Source: Bacteroidia bacterium | GTDB taxonomy: Bacteria > Bacteroidota > Ignavibacteria > UBA10030 | DNA length: 64,000 nt | Direction: 5' to 3' | Assembly: GCA_022180565.1 (NCBI GenBank) | Contig: BQML01000009.1 | Location: forward strand, 97,631 to 161,630 | Part shown: one piece after another, positions 53,451-62,601 of the stretch | Layout of the letters: each line of letters begins with the position of its first letter | Position numbering within the stretch: the first letter of the stretch is position 1 | Notes under the pieces: model-generated | The model's input: only the letters and a program-made list of their open reading frames with translations | The model's database searches: none | What the model was told of the DNA's origin: nothing | Made by a program: the position numbers and the translations under genes

Positions 53451-53903
53451 TCACCGCCTCTTCACACTTCCCGGCGGCGGCTCGTTGAGCACACCCCAGA
53501 ACAGACCAACCTTGCTCACGGCTCCGACAAACTCTTCGAAGTTCACGGGCTTCACCACGTAGGCGTTCACGCCGAGATTGTAGCACTCGGCAAGATCGCG
53601 GTCTTCTCGTGATGACGTCAACATCACGACGGGAATGGTCATCAGATCCTTGTCCTGCTTGATCGTCCTCAACACCGTCAACCCGTCGACCTTCGGCATC
53701 TTGATGTCCAGCAGAACGACGGCCGGATTTCCGTTTCCCCTCATGGCATACTTCCCCCGCCGGTACAAGTAGTCCAGCGCCTGCTCTCCATCGTTGGCGA
53801 CATCGACTTCGTTGGCCAGGTTGTGTTCCGCCAGCGCCGTCAGCGTCAGTTCCACGTCTGCAGGGTTGTCCTCGACGAGGAGGATTCGTTTCAGGTCTGC
53901 CAT
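53451..53903 (-). CDS. single-domain response regulator (Rcp1-like)
   Basis: A 150-residue receiver: acid pair in RILLVEDNPADVELTL, phospho-Asp in VVLLDIKMPKVDGLTVL, Thr in VVMLTSSREDRD and Lys in AYVVKPVNFEEF. The long loop before the phospho-Asp (YRRGKYAMRGNGNP) is the hallmark of the Rcp1 type that works with PAS or phytochrome-like kinases. It starts at the ATG at 53903, 2 bases after the kinase stop. Its own stop is 2 bases from the convergent cystathionine gene. Confidence 0.95.
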   Translation of the reverse strand: MADLKRILLVEDNPADVELTLTALAEHNLANEVDVANDGEQALDYLYRRGKYAMRGNGNPAVVLLDIKMPKVDGLTVLRTIKQDKDLMTIPVVMLTSSREDRDLAECYNLGVNAYVVKPVNFEEFVGAVSKVGLFWGVLNEPPPGSVKRR

Positions 53904-53905
53904 GA

Positions 53906-55447
53906 TCAGTTTCCTTTGAGTGTTTGCCCGGAATGCTCTCCCGGAAGTGAGCAACAGAACATCGCGCCCTCGTTGACGGCTCCCTCGGCCCACGTTTTGC
54001 CCCCATGCCTGCTGATGATCCTCCGCACCGTGGCAAGACCGATCCCCGTTCCTTCAAATTCCTCCACCGAATGCAGGCGCTGGAACACGCCGAAGAGTTT
54101 GTCCTTGTATTTCATGTCGAACCCCACCCCGTTGTCCTTGACCCAGAACGTCACCGCGGAATCGTCCTTCTTCGATCCGATCTCGATCACCGCAACGTCC
54201 CGCGGCCTTGTGTACTTCAGGGCGTTTCCAAGGAGATTGACAAACACCACACGCAGCATCGCACGGTCGCCGTTTACCACCGGCAACTCTCCTACGTTCC
54301 ACTCAACGTTCCGGTCCTTTTGCTCCCCCGCCAGATCCTGAATCACTTCCCTCACTAATCCTCCCAAATCCACTTGTGACTCCATAAGGTTGGTCCGACT
54401 CATGCGGGAAAACACGAGAAGATCATCAATGAGTTGTCCCATTTGCACTGCCGCCCCCGCGATGATATCCATGTAGCGACGCGCCGTCTCATCCAGCGTG
54501 ATCTGGTTATGCTTTCTCAAGAGCTCCACAAACCCGCTGATGTGCCTCAGCGGAGCCCGTAGATCATGTGAAACGGAATACGAAAACGCTTCAAGCTCCT
54601 TGTTCACCTCCTCCAGCTGAACGGTCCTTCGCTTCACCAGCTCCTCCAGCTGTTCGCGATACGCTCTGAGCTCCTCCTCCTGCCTCTTCTCTTTGGTGAT
54701 GTCCGACGACAAGATGAACACTCCTTCCGGCACCGGCTCCATACTGAGTTGGAACCATCCCTTCGATCCATCGGGAAACGTGAACTCGTTCTCCATCAGA
54801 TGCGGAACGCGCTCCTCCATGCACCGCCTCAAGTGATGGAACATTTCGGTGCCTTCGATCCCCGGATACTTTTCCATCATAGTCCGTCCCACCAAATCCT
54901 CTTTCGCGCTCCGCCCATGGCGGGCCGCGGCGTCATTGACATAGACATACCGATACTCGCGATCGATAATCTGACAGCCCTCCAGCATATGATCCAGCGT
55001 ACTGCGATACCTCTGGGCCGCATCGTGAACTTCTTGCTCCGCCTTTCTCCTTCGCGTCACGTCATTGACCAGCACCAAACGGGAACGCCTCCCTTCAAAT
55101 TCGAGAGCGTGTGACACGATTTCAACCTCAAGCATTTCCCCCGCCTTCGTGACATGCCTCCAGACTCCGGATTGTTCGAAATCCGATCTTCGGTCGCTGA
55201 GATTCGCCAGGAGGCGGGGAATATCCTCGGCAGGACGGATATCCTTGATCGTCATGGAAAGAAATTCATCGCGCGTATAGCCGTACTTCTCCACCGCCGC
55301 GCGGTTGACGGCGAGGAACCGATACGTCTCCGCGTCATACACCCACATGGGCAGGGGATTGGACTCAAAGAGAATCTTGTACTGCTCAGTGATACCCCGA
55401 GCAGATGCTTTTCGCCGGGTTGATGGCGTGGTTTTTCGGGAAGGCAT
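53906..55447 (-). CDS. PAS-domain sensor histidine kinase
   Basis: A 513-residue soluble kinase with two PAS domains: YKILFESNPLPMWVYDAETY at about 25 and YRSTLDHMLEGCQIIDREYR at about 150. A HisKA domain carries the phospho-His in FSYSVSHDLRAPLRHISGFV, and the HATPase has a G box GVGFDMKYKDKLFGVFQRLH with the G2 region GTGIGLATVRRIISRHGGKT. No membrane segment is seen. The cognate receiver follows 2 bases downstream. The signal is unknown; no bilin-binding GAF domain is present. Confidence 0.94.
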   Translation of the reverse strand: MPSRKTTPSTRRKASARGITEQYKILFESNPLPMWVYDAETYRFLAVNRAAVEKYGYTRDEFLSMTIKDIRPAEDIPRLLANLSDRRSDFEQSGVWRHVTKAGEMLEVEIVSHALEFEGRRSRLVLVNDVTRRRKAEQEVHDAAQRYRSTLDHMLEGCQIIDREYRYVYVNDAAARHGRSAKEDLVGRTMMEKYPGIEGTEMFHHLRRCMEERVPHLMENEFTFPDGSKGWFQLSMEPVPEGVFILSSDITKEKRQEEELRAYREQLEELVKRRTVQLEEVNKELEAFSYSVSHDLRAPLRHISGFVELLRKHNQITLDETARRYMDIIAGAAVQMGQLIDDLLVFSRMSRTNLMESQVDLGGLVREVIQDLAGEQKDRNVEWNVGELPVVNGDRAMLRVVFVNLLGNALKYTRPRDVAVIEIGSKKDDSAVTFWVKDNGVGFDMKYKDKLFGVFQRLHSVEEFEGTGIGLATVRRIISRHGGKTWAEGAVNEGAMFCCSLPGEHSGQTLKGN

Positions 55448-55542
55448 GGCGAGAACGGAAGATATTCAGCCCAAGGAAAAGAATCAAGCGATCAACAAGG
55501 CGAAGTGTGCTTGCGGAAGGGAGGGTTCGACGCTCCTGCAGA

Positions 55543-56763
55543 TCAGTACAGCAGAAACCGCTTTCTCAAAGCAAGAAACGAACGCAGGGAGGCCTTCTTG
55601 CGTTCGAGCATGGCGTCGGGGATCTGACCTTTGCCGATTCCCTCGCGCACGAGAACCGTTCCCGCAAGACGGTCAATGCCCCGCGGCTTCCAGACCGCCT
55701 CGTCCTTGTGGAGGTCGAACACCGTGGCAAGCATCCAAAGGCCGGTCCTCACCGGCTCGAACATCTCACGATCTGTCACATCGACGCGCACCCCCCGGCA
55801 TTCCACACCCGCGTATTTGGAAACCGACGGCGTAAAGACCACCGGTTGAAAACGAACACCCGCCAGCTTGAGGCCGTTCAATGCTTCCGCCCATCCCCGG
55901 GCATCAACAAAGGGCGCCCCGACCAGTTCAAAAGGCGAATCGGTCCCTCGACCCTCGGAAAGATTCGTCCCTTCGAACAAACAGGTTCCCGGATACACAA
56001 CTGCCGTTTGAACGGTTCGCATATTTGGTGAGGGGGGAATCCACCGCAGGCCCGTTTCATCGTACCACATCGACCTCTTCCACCCGTGCATCCTGACCAC
56101 CGTCAGACGGGCCTTGATGCCGCCCTTCAGCCATCCCAATTCGTTGATCATCAGCGCAAGCTCGCCGGAGGTCATTCCGTAGACGATGGGAATCGGATGC
56201 ATGCCGACGAAGGATTTCAAGGAATCTTCGAGGACGAACCCCTCGACGCGCTCGCCCGTGATCGGATTCGGCCGGTCAAGAACCACAAACGGGATTCCCG
56301 CCTCCGCGGCGGCCTCCATCGCAAAGGTCATGGTGCTGATATACGTATAGAACCGCGCCCCGACATCCTGGATATCGTACAGAAGAACGTCGAGGCCCTC
56401 CAGCATAGCCATCGTCGGCTTGGTGGTCTTGCCGTACTGCGAATAAACGCGCACGCCGGTGAGGGAATCGACGGAATCGCCGACTTCGTCCCCTGCTCCT
56501 GCTTCGCCGCGTATCCCGTGTTCGGGTCCAAACAACGCCGCAAGAGTTACCTGCGGATGTCCGACCAGCGAATCGGCGAGATGAACACCGTTGCTGAGAA
56601 AAGCGGTATGATTGGTGACCAGTCCAACGCGCTTGCCGGCAATGAGGCGGATATACTCGTCAGAGAAGAGGCGGTCGGCGCCGGGAAGGACCTGGGAAGC
56701 GGCAGGGGTCGTGAGAAGCGAGACGTGAGACGCGAGAAGGATAAGGAGGAGAGTTTTGAGCAT
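55543..56763 (-). CDS. namZ: DUF1343 exo-beta-N-acetylmuramidase (NamZ family)
   Basis: A 406-residue exported hydrolase. After a signal peptide (LKTLLLILLASHVSLLTTPA) it shows GKRVGLVTNHTAFLSNGVHL, LFGPEHGIRGEAGAGDEV, VLLYDIQDVGARFYTYISTM and the catalytic-region residues VVLDRPNPITGERVEG. Family members cleave the terminal MurNAc of peptidoglycan fragments for recycling. The start at 56763 gives the cleanest signal peptide. The spacer to the upstream nudix gene holds a short heptad tract. Confidence 0.93.
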   Translation of the reverse strand: MLKTLLLILLASHVSLLTTPAASQVLPGADRLFSDEYIRLIAGKRVGLVTNHTAFLSNGVHLADSLVGHPQVTLAALFGPEHGIRGEAGAGDEVGDSVDSLTGVRVYSQYGKTTKPTMAMLEGLDVLLYDIQDVGARFYTYISTMTFAMEAAAEAGIPFVVLDRPNPITGERVEGFVLEDSLKSFVGMHPIPIVYGMTSGELALMINELGWLKGGIKARLTVVRMHGWKRSMWYDETGLRWIPPSPNMRTVQTAVVYPGTCLFEGTNLSEGRGTDSPFELVGAPFVDARGWAEALNGLKLAGVRFQPVVFTPSVSKYAGVECRGVRVDVTDREMFEPVRTGLWMLATVFDLHKDEAVWKPRGIDRLAGTVLVREGIGKGQIPDAMLERKKASLRSFLALRKRFLLY

Positions 56764-56796
56764 GAATGTGAATAGGAGCATAAACACGAAATTCAA

Positions 56797-56842
56797 CTAT
56801 CGAGATCCAACACCCCATTTCGTGCTTCGATATTCGAATTTA
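56797..56842. repeat. heptad tract supplying the stop of the nudix gene
   Basis: On the minus strand the words AATCCTA, AATTCGA, ATATCGA and AGCACGA start inside the last codons of the nudix gene (GGG AAA TCC TAA). The same word order, AATCCTA then ATATCGA then AGCACGA, occurs on the plus strand in the efp-accB tract at 49393-49413. Confidence 0.7.
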
Positions 56843-57388
56843 GGATTTCCCTATCAACCTGTGTCTCGCCATAGCCCACGCGGCCAGCGTCATACCATCC
56901 CATATTTCCCCCCGTTCGATCTTCAGATCGAGTTCGCGGGGGGTCAGATGCATTTCCTCAAAAAACTCCTCGGTTTCATCCGGCTTCTTCGGCACGCGGG
57001 TCAGCCCCCGTGCCAGATAGACTCTGCAGATCTCGTCGGTGACTCCGTTAAACGGATTGAACTCCCCGATCAGCTCTTTGTGGCGCGCCTTCAAACCCGC
57101 CTCTTCAGCCAATTCGTGATCCGCAGTCTCTTCGTACGTCGTGCCCTCCTTGACTCCTCCGCAGGGAAACTCCAGACTGGGCATATCGCGCAAGTACCGA
57201 TATTGATGCACCAGAACGACCTTCCCATCGTCGAGCACAGGAATCACCATGCTCGATCCGGGGGTATGGACGTAGTGGTATTGCCCTCGCGTTCCCCTCG
57301 GGCTTTCAAATTCGTCGAGCTTGTAGGTCCACCACGGATTCCCGGAGAGGATCTTTGAGGAAAGTTTTTTCCAGCGGGAGAGAAGCAT
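56840..57388 (-). CDS. NUDIX hydrolase (ADP-ribose pyrophosphatase-like)
   Basis: A 182-residue nudix protein with the box CGGVKEGTTYEETADHELAE followed by EAGL. Catalytic glutamates are kept, but the usual Glu after GG-x4-G is Thr and the usual Arg of REL is His. QYHYVHTPGSSMVIPVLDDG and QYRYLRDMPSLEFPCGG match ADP-sugar-type nudix enzymes. It starts at the ATG at 57388; the upstream GTG lies in repetitive sequence. The substrate is not defined. It is followed by namZ. Confidence 0.88.
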   Translation of the reverse strand: MLLSRWKKLSSKILSGNPWWTYKLDEFESPRGTRGQYHYVHTPGSSMVIPVLDDGKVVLVHQYRYLRDMPSLEFPCGGVKEGTTYEETADHELAEEAGLKARHKELIGEFNPFNGVTDEICRVYLARGLTRVPKKPDETEEFFEEMHLTPRELDLKIERGEIWDGMTLAAWAMARHRLIGKS

Positions 57389-57513
57389 GGGGCCGGACTG
57401 TTTCGAATCAGAATTCACAGAATTTCAGAATTTGCACAATGGGGATTTCCAATTCTGATCATCCTCCAATTCTGTGAATGTTGATTGAAACGTTGCGAGC
57501 GGGGTTGATCAAC

Positions 57514-57933
57514 CTACACCAACTCGCTCTCCGAAAAAAAGAACGCCACTTCGCTTTTTCCGTTCTCCACGGAGTCCGATCCGTGAACAATGTTCTCCCC
57601 CTTGCTGTCGGCGTAGAGTTTGCGGATCGTCCCCTCGGCAGCTTCCCGGGGATCGGTGGCGCCGATGAGCGTGCGAAAGTCGGCGACCGCGTTGGCTTTC
57701 TCCAGCGCGATCGGAACACACGGTCCGCTCGACATGAAATTCACCAGCTCATCGTAGAACGGACGACCTTTGTGAACGGCATAGAAGGCGCCCGCGGTTT
57801 CTTTCGTGAGGCGAACTGTTTTGAGACTCAGAACCTTGAATCCGGCTTTCTGAATTCTGGCCAGAACCTCGCCCTGGAGATTCTTGCGGACACAGTCGGG
57901 TTTGAGAATGGCGAGAGTGCGCTCTGCAGGCAT
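57514..57933 (-). CDS. ndk: nucleoside diphosphate kinase
   Basis: A 139-residue NDK that balances nucleoside triphosphates. It has [20 protein letters not shown], the active-site His in [18 protein letters not shown] and FFSESELV at the C-terminus. The length is standard. It is co-directional with sucD upstream (spacer with a heptad tract) and nudix downstream, where the spacer holds a decayed TTCTGAA-type repeat. Confidence 0.98.
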   Translation of the reverse strand: MPAERTLAILKPDCVRKNLQGEVLARIQKAGFKVLSLKTVRLTKETAGAFYAVHKGRPFYDELVNFMSSGPCVPIALEKANAVADFRTLIGATDPREAAEGTIRKLYADSKGENIVHGSDSVENGKSEVAFFFSESELV

Positions 57934-57959
57934 GGGTGAAACGGGATGGTTAATTGGTG

Positions 57960-58007
57960 ATTGGGATGTTTACAATTTTCAATTCATAATTCACGATTCA
58001 CGTTTCA
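57960..58007. repeat. heptad tract starting at the sucD stop, words TGAATNN
   Basis: On the minus strand the stop itself opens the first word: TGAAACG, TGAATCG, TGAATTA, TGAATTG, AAAATTG, TAAACAT. The tract fills the spacer toward ndk. Confidence 0.85.
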
Positions 58008-59006
58008 CTTCCTCCGCCCCTTCCTACTCCTTTTTCCCCCTCTCCTTGCCGCTTTTCCCTTACTCCTTACTACTTTCTTCTTGCCCCCTGCTGTTTTCCC
58101 GGCCTTCCTCCTGCCAAGCACCCTCTCTACCATCTCCCCGATCAGCGCCGGGCTGTCGACCACATGGATACCGGCGGCCTTCATGGCGGCCACTTTCTCC
58201 GCGGCCGTCCCCTTGCCGCCCGCAATGATCGCTCCGGCATGACCCATCCTCCGCCCCGGAGGCGCCGTCTGCCCCGCAATGAACCCTACGACGGGTTTCT
58301 TCACATGCTTCTTGATGTACTCGGCAGCTTCTTCCTCGGCCGTTCCCCCGATTTCCCCGATCATCACAATGGCGTCTGTGTTCCTGTCTTCGTTGAACAG
58401 TTTGACCGCGTCCACAAAACGAGTACCGATGACCGGGTCGCCTCCAATGCCGATGCACGTGGATTGGCCAATCCCCCGCTCGGTCATTTGCCAGACAGCT
58501 TCATAGGTCAGTGTTCCACTGCGCGAGACGAGCCCAACCCGTCCCGGCTTGTGAATAAAGCCCGGCATGATGCCGATCTTGCACTCGCCCGGCGTGATGA
58601 TGCCCGGACAGTTCGGACCGATCATGCGAACGTTGTTCTTGCGGAGATATTCGTACACCCTCACCATGTCGTTCGCCGGAATGCCTTCGGTAATGGTCAC
58701 AATAACTTTGATGCCGGCCTCGGCAGCCTCCATGATAGCATCTGCGGCAAATCCCGCGGGCACGAAAATGACCGACGTGTCGGCCCCCGTTTTCTGTACG
58801 GCCTCGGAAACAGTATTGAACACGGGAACGGGACGGGGAAACCGGTCCTTCTCATTGCCGTCATACATCGTTCCGCCCTTTCCGGGCGTGACCCCCGCGA
58901 CCACGTTGGTGCCGTACTCCATCATTTGCTTGGTGTGAAACGTCCCTTCACCGCCGGTAATACCCTGGACAACGAGTTTGGTTTTTTTGTTTACGAGTAC
59001 GGACAT
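58005..59006 (-). CDS. sucD: succinate-CoA ligase alpha subunit with basic C-terminal extension
   Basis: A 333-residue SucD, the CoA-binding subunit of the TCA-cycle enzyme. It has the N-terminal CoA domain [31 protein letters not shown] and [14 protein letters not shown], with the active-site His in [17 protein letters not shown]. The family normally ends near residue 290-295. Here about 40 more residues follow, dominated by Lys and Arg ([18 protein letters not shown] and [13 protein letters not shown]). No sucC is in the window. The basic tail is unusual and its DNA is purine-rich on the coding strand up to the stop, where the heptad tract begins. Confidence 0.93.
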   Translation of the reverse strand: MSVLVNKKTKLVVQGITGGEGTFHTKQMMEYGTNVVAGVTPGKGGTMYDGNEKDRFPRPVPVFNTVSEAVQKTGADTSVIFVPAGFAADAIMEAAEAGIKVIVTITEGIPANDMVRVYEYLRKNNVRMIGPNCPGIITPGECKIGIMPGFIHKPGRVGLVSRSGTLTYEAVWQMTERGIGQSTCIGIGGDPVIGTRFVDAVKLFNEDRNTDAIVMIGEIGGTAEEEAAEYIKKHVKKPVVGFIAGQTAPPGRRMGHAGAIIAGGKGTAAEKVAAMKAAGIHVVDSPALIGEMVERVLGRRKAGKTAGGKKKVVRSKGKAARRGGKRSRKGRRK

Positions 59007-59081
59007 AACATTTAAAATTTTAAATTGTAAATTTTAAATTGTTAGATTTTAAATTTTAAATTTTACATTTTACATGTTACA
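59007..59081. repeat. heptad tract overlapping the end of gatA, words ATGTAAA and ATTTAAA
   Basis: On the minus strand the last codons of gatA (ACA TGT AAC ATG TAA) already have the word form ATGTAAC, then ATGTAAA twice, ATTTAAA twice, ATCTAAC and more. The tract reaches the sucD start region. Confidence 0.85.
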
Positions 59082-60491
59082 TGTTTCCAGAAAGTCCGCC
59101 ACCCGGAGAATCGTCGCCTCATCAAAATGCTTCCCCAGAATCTGCAATCCTATGGGCAACCCCTGCTTGTCCGCCCCGCAGGGAATGCTGATACCCGGAA
59201 TGCCTGCAAGGTTCGCGGACGTGGTGTAGATATCGGAAAGGTACATCTGGAGCGGATCGTCAATTTTTTCGCCTGCCTTGAATGCCGTCGAAGGCGACGT
59301 CGGCGTGACCAAACAGTCCACGCTCTTAAAGGCCTCCAGAAAATCGTTCTGAATGAGCCTCCGCACTTTCTGCCCCTTGCGATAATACGCGTCATAATAT
59401 CCGGCCGACAGCACGTACGTTCCCAGCATGATCCTCCGTTTTACCTCTGCACCGAACCCTTCACTGCGTGAGCGGGTGTACATTTCCGTCAGGTCTCTCA
59501 CATCTTTGGCACGGTAACCGTACCTCGCTCCATCATACCGGGCAAGATTCGAAGATGCCTCGGCGGTCGCAAGAATGTAATACGCGGCGATCGTGTAGTC
59601 GGTATGCGGAAGCGAAACCTCGCGCACCTTGGCTCCTCCGGCTTTCAGCGCTTCAATGCCCTTTTCCACGCCTGCGCGGATGGCGGGATCCAGCGCTTCG
59701 CCGTAGTATTCCTTGGGTATGCCTATCGTCACTCCCCGCACGTCTCCCGTCAGGGCCTTTTCATAGTCGGGAACCGGAACGTCGGCCGAAGTGGCGTCGC
59801 GTTCGTCGCGACCGGCGATGACCCTCAGCACCGTTGCGGCGTCACGCGCAGTCAGCGCAAAAGGACCGATCTGATCGAATGACGACGCGAATGCCACAAG
59901 TCCGTACCGCGAAACCCTGCCATACGTCGGTTTCAACCCCACAACACCGGTAAACGAAGCGGGTTGGCGGATGGACCCTCCGGTGTCTGTACCCAGGGCC
60001 GTCGTGCACATCCCCGCCTTAACCGCCACCGCCGATCCGCCGCTCGATCCTCCGGGCACGCGGTCCTCGTCCTGCGGAAGCTTCGTTCGTCCGAACGCGG
60101 AATTCTCGGTGGACGATCCCATAGCGAACTCATCCATGTTCGTCTTGCCGATGATCACCGCATCGGCGGCGATCAAGCGTTCGATCACCGTCGCGTCGTA
60201 CGGGGCGACAAAATCCTCCAAAATCTTCGATCCGCACGTCACGCGCTCACCCTTCAGGCTGATGACGTCCTTTACGGCGACGACCATACCGGCCAGAGGT
60301 CCCGCGGTACCGGCTTTCAGCTTGCGGTCGATCTCGCGGGCCCGCGCAACGGCCTTTTCCGCAAAGAGAGAAAGAAACGCATTGTAGCGCCGGCCGCTCT
60401 CCGCGCTTCCGAGGTACTCCATCGTGATACTCTCGCACGATGCGGCCCCGGAACGCAGGTCGGCCTTGATGCGACCGAAGGTCTTCGTCAT
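59070..60491 (-). CDS. gatA: aspartyl/glutamyl-tRNA amidotransferase subunit A
   Basis: A 473-residue amidase-signature protein of the GatCAB complex, which converts mischarged Glu-tRNA(Gln) or Asp-tRNA(Asn). The Ser-cisSer-Lys triad is visible: Lys in [15 protein letters not shown], and [15 protein letters not shown] with [18 protein letters not shown]. The C-terminus is typical until the last codons, which fall in a heptad tract. GatC and GatB are not in the window. It is co-directional with tatA upstream. Confidence 0.97.
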   Translation of the reverse strand: MTKTFGRIKADLRSGAASCESITMEYLGSAESGRRYNAFLSLFAEKAVARAREIDRKLKAGTAGPLAGMVVAVKDVISLKGERVTCGSKILEDFVAPYDATVIERLIAADAVIIGKTNMDEFAMGSSTENSAFGRTKLPQDEDRVPGGSSGGSAVAVKAGMCTTALGTDTGGSIRQPASFTGVVGLKPTYGRVSRYGLVAFASSFDQIGPFALTARDAATVLRVIAGRDERDATSADVPVPDYEKALTGDVRGVTIGIPKEYYGEALDPAIRAGVEKGIEALKAGGAKVREVSLPHTDYTIAAYYILATAEASSNLARYDGARYGYRAKDVRDLTEMYTRSRSEGFGAEVKRRIMLGTYVLSAGYYDAYYRKGQKVRRLIQNDFLEAFKSVDCLVTPTSPSTAFKAGEKIDDPLQMYLSDIYTTSANLAGIPGISIPCGADKQGLPIGLQILGKHFDEATILRVADFLETCNM

Positions 60492-60549
60492 GGTAAGAGG
60501 AACGGGCGGGTGGCCGGCGGATCGTGAGGAAACGAGAATGTCGTGGACA

Positions 60550-60747
60550 TCAGGACTTCTTGTCGGGCTCCTCGATCTTCTTCGTCTCTCGTTCTACGTC
60601 CTCCTGCACTTCGCGCGCTGCCTTCCGAAACTCGCGAATCCCCTTGCCGAGGCCCTGCGCAAGGTCCGGAATCTTCTTTGCACCGAAGAAGATCAGAATG
60701 AAAAGAAGAATAAGAAGAATCTCGCCTGTGCCGATATTGCCGAACAT
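60550..60747 (-). CDS. tatA: Sec-independent translocase subunit TatA
   Basis: A 65-residue TatA. It has an N-terminal helix ([20 protein letters not shown]), the hinge [20 protein letters not shown], an amphipathic helix and an acidic/basic tail ([20 protein letters not shown]). It forms the twin-arginine pore in the cytoplasmic membrane. TatC is not in the window. It lies between purQ and gatA on the same strand. Confidence 0.97.
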   Translation of the reverse strand: MFGNIGTGEILLILLFILIFFGAKKIPDLAQGLGKGIREFRKAAREVQEDVERETKKIEEPDKKS

Positions 60748-60765
60748 GGTCGCTCTCCTCTGTCG

Positions 60766-61491
60766 TTACGACAGGTTGTGAACTGTCTCGTGTACTGCGA
60801 AACTCTGGATCAGGGATTGAAACACTTTCTGTCCGTCCGAATTGCCCAACAACGGATCACACGCGCGCTCGGGATGAGGCATCAGTCCCAGTACGTTTCC
60901 GCCTTCATTCAGAATACCTGCAATGTTGTTCATGGAGCCGTTCGGATTGGCTTCCGGAACAGCCTCACCCTCCGGGGTAACATACCGAAACACCACGCGA
61001 CCTTCCCCTTCAAGTCGCCGGAGCGTCTCTGCATCGGCAACATAACGACCTTCACCGTGAGCGATAGGAATCCGCAACACTTCCCCGGGTGCGCAGGCCG
61101 ACGTGAACCTCGCGCCGGCTTGCTCGACTCTCACGTAAACATCCTTGCAGACAAACCGCAGGGATTCGTTCCGAAGCAAGGCGCCGGGCAAAAGTCCGAC
61201 CTCCGTCAGGATCTGGAACCCGTTGCAGATGCCGATCACCGGTCCACCCGCTCGTGCGAACCGAACTACATCCTGCATAATCGGCGAAAACCTGGCAATG
61301 GCCCCGCAACGAAGATAATCTCCGTACGAGAATCCCCCCGGAATCACGACGACGTCCACATCGCCCAGCGACGATTCCTTATGCCAGACGAACCGTGCTT
61401 CCTGGTTCAGCACCGACGAGACGGCATAGTGCGCATCGTGGTCGCAGTTGGAGCCGGGAAAAACCAGAATGCCGAACTTAACCTTCTGCAT
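60766..61491 (-). CDS. purQ: phosphoribosylformylglycinamidine synthase subunit PurQ
   Basis: A 241-residue class I glutamine amidotransferase. It has [20 protein letters not shown], the nucleophile Cys in [20 protein letters not shown], and the His/Glu pair in [17 protein letters not shown]. It delivers ammonia to PurL for purine synthesis. The ATG at 61491 overlaps purS by 14 bases, and PurS/PurQ/PurL form one complex. No purL is in the window. Confidence 0.97.
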   Translation of the reverse strand: MQKVKFGILVFPGSNCDHDAHYAVSSVLNQEARFVWHKESSLGDVDVVVIPGGFSYGDYLRCGAIARFSPIMQDVVRFARAGGPVIGICNGFQILTEVGLLPGALLRNESLRFVCKDVYVRVEQAGARFTSACAPGEVLRIPIAHGEGRYVADAETLRRLEGEGRVVFRYVTPEGEAVPEANPNGSMNNIAGILNEGGNVLGLMPHPERACDPLLGNSDGQKVFQSLIQSFAVHETVHNLS

Positions 61492-61756
61492 GGACACTTC
61501 TCTTCACAGACTCAAGCGTGAACGAAAAATCCTCCATGACCGGATTGGACAAGAGCCGCTCGCAGGCTTCCTTCACAACCCGTTCCGCTTCATCGCGGGA
61601 TTCCGTATGGACTTCAAGTTCGATGTGTTTTCCGATCCGGACGCCCGAGACGGACGTGTATCCCATCGAATGGAGACCATGCTCCACCGCTTTTCCCTGG
61701 GGGTCCAGAATCGAGGTCCGTAGTGTTACGGTAATCTTTGCTTTGAACAATTGCAA
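61478..61756 (-). CDS. purS: phosphoribosylformylglycinamidine synthase subunit PurS
   Basis: A 92-residue bridging subunit: [40 protein letters not shown], then the C-terminal [20 protein letters not shown]. PurS links PurQ and the small type of PurL. It overlaps purQ, which indicates translational coupling. Confidence 0.96.
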   Translation of the reverse strand: MQLFKAKITVTLRTSILDPQGKAVEHGLHSMGYTSVSGVRIGKHIELEVHTESRDEAERVVKEACERLLSNPVMEDFSFTLESVKRSVHAEG

Positions 61757-61826
61757 ATCCTTTCACGCGGGAATGGAGAGAGATCGCCGGGATCGGTGCG
61801 TTCTGGGTTCTCAGGGTCCTCTGCGG

Positions 61827-62597
61827 TCATACATCGATACTCGACGGTGCACTGTCCTCTTCCTCGTCATCTTCTTTTTTCCAATGCCTCACCAATCCCC
61901 GGAGTGCCCGGTAGGACCAGCGAATGACGCCGAACGAGATGAAGGTGAGCAGAACCCCCAGGAGGTAACGTCCTTCGGAGATGATGATCGTTGCGGCGGC
62001 GGCTGAGAAGGCAATGGATCGCCAGGGGTGGCTCCTCAGGTCCCTCGGCGTGAATCGGGGAAGTGTTTCGTACTGGACACGGCTCACCATCAAAAGTGAC
62101 AGGCCGATGACGAGCGGGGCGAGAGCGTCCTTGCTTAGACCCTGTAATCCGCCGCCTTCTGTGTAATATTGGAGAAGAAACGCGCAAAGCGTGAGGGCCT
62201 GGAAGGGGATGGGCAGACCGTAGAACCGGTCCTTGTCGAATCCCGAAAGCTGTACATTGAACCGGGCGAGGCGGATGGCTCCGAAAACGAGCGGCATGGC
62301 GCTGATGAGGATTCCGATGTTGTTCAGCGTTGACAAGTGGGCCTGGTAAACAAGCAGAGATGGTGCGGCGCCGAAGGACACGACGTCTGCCAGCGAGTCG
62401 AGTTCCACCCCGAACTGGCTTGAGGAACGGGTAATGCGCGCCATAATTCCATCGAGCGAATCGAAGACTGCCGCGAGAATAATGAACCAGGCCCCGAGTT
62501 CGATTTCGCCCTGGCTGGCGTGCATCATGGCCATGAAGCCGCAAAAGGCGTTCAGCGTGGTAAAGAGACTGGGGACGACGGCGCGAGTGATTTTCAT
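61827..62597 (-). CDS. pssA: CDP-diacylglycerol-serine O-phosphatidyltransferase
   Basis: A 256-residue membrane enzyme of phosphatidylethanolamine synthesis. The CDP-alcohol phosphotransferase signature is complete: DSLDGIMARITRSSSQFGVE continuing LDSLADVVSFG, with all Asp and Gly positions present. Several hydrophobic helices follow (ILISAMPLVFGAIRLARF, ALTLCAFLLQYY), and an acidic tail ends KEDDEEEDSAPSSIDV. The start at 62597 lies 4 bases after the psd stop. It acts directly before psd in the pathway. Confidence 0.95.
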   Translation of the reverse strand: MKITRAVVPSLFTTLNAFCGFMAMMHASQGEIELGAWFIILAAVFDSLDGIMARITRSSSQFGVELDSLADVVSFGAAPSLLVYQAHLSTLNNIGILISAMPLVFGAIRLARFNVQLSGFDKDRFYGLPIPFQALTLCAFLLQYYTEGGGLQGLSKDALAPLVIGLSLLMVSRVQYETLPRFTPRDLRSHPWRSIAFSAAAATIIISEGRYLLGVLLTFISFGVIRWSYRALRGLVRHWKKEDDEEEDSAPSSIDV

Positions 62598-62601
62598 GCG
62601 G

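Noticed and set aside
57389..57513. A further clean heptad tract between ndk and nudix
   Set aside because: TTCTGAA-like words are present but the spacing is irregular (8-9 bp), so I list it only as a possible decayed tract and do not count it among the anchored examples.
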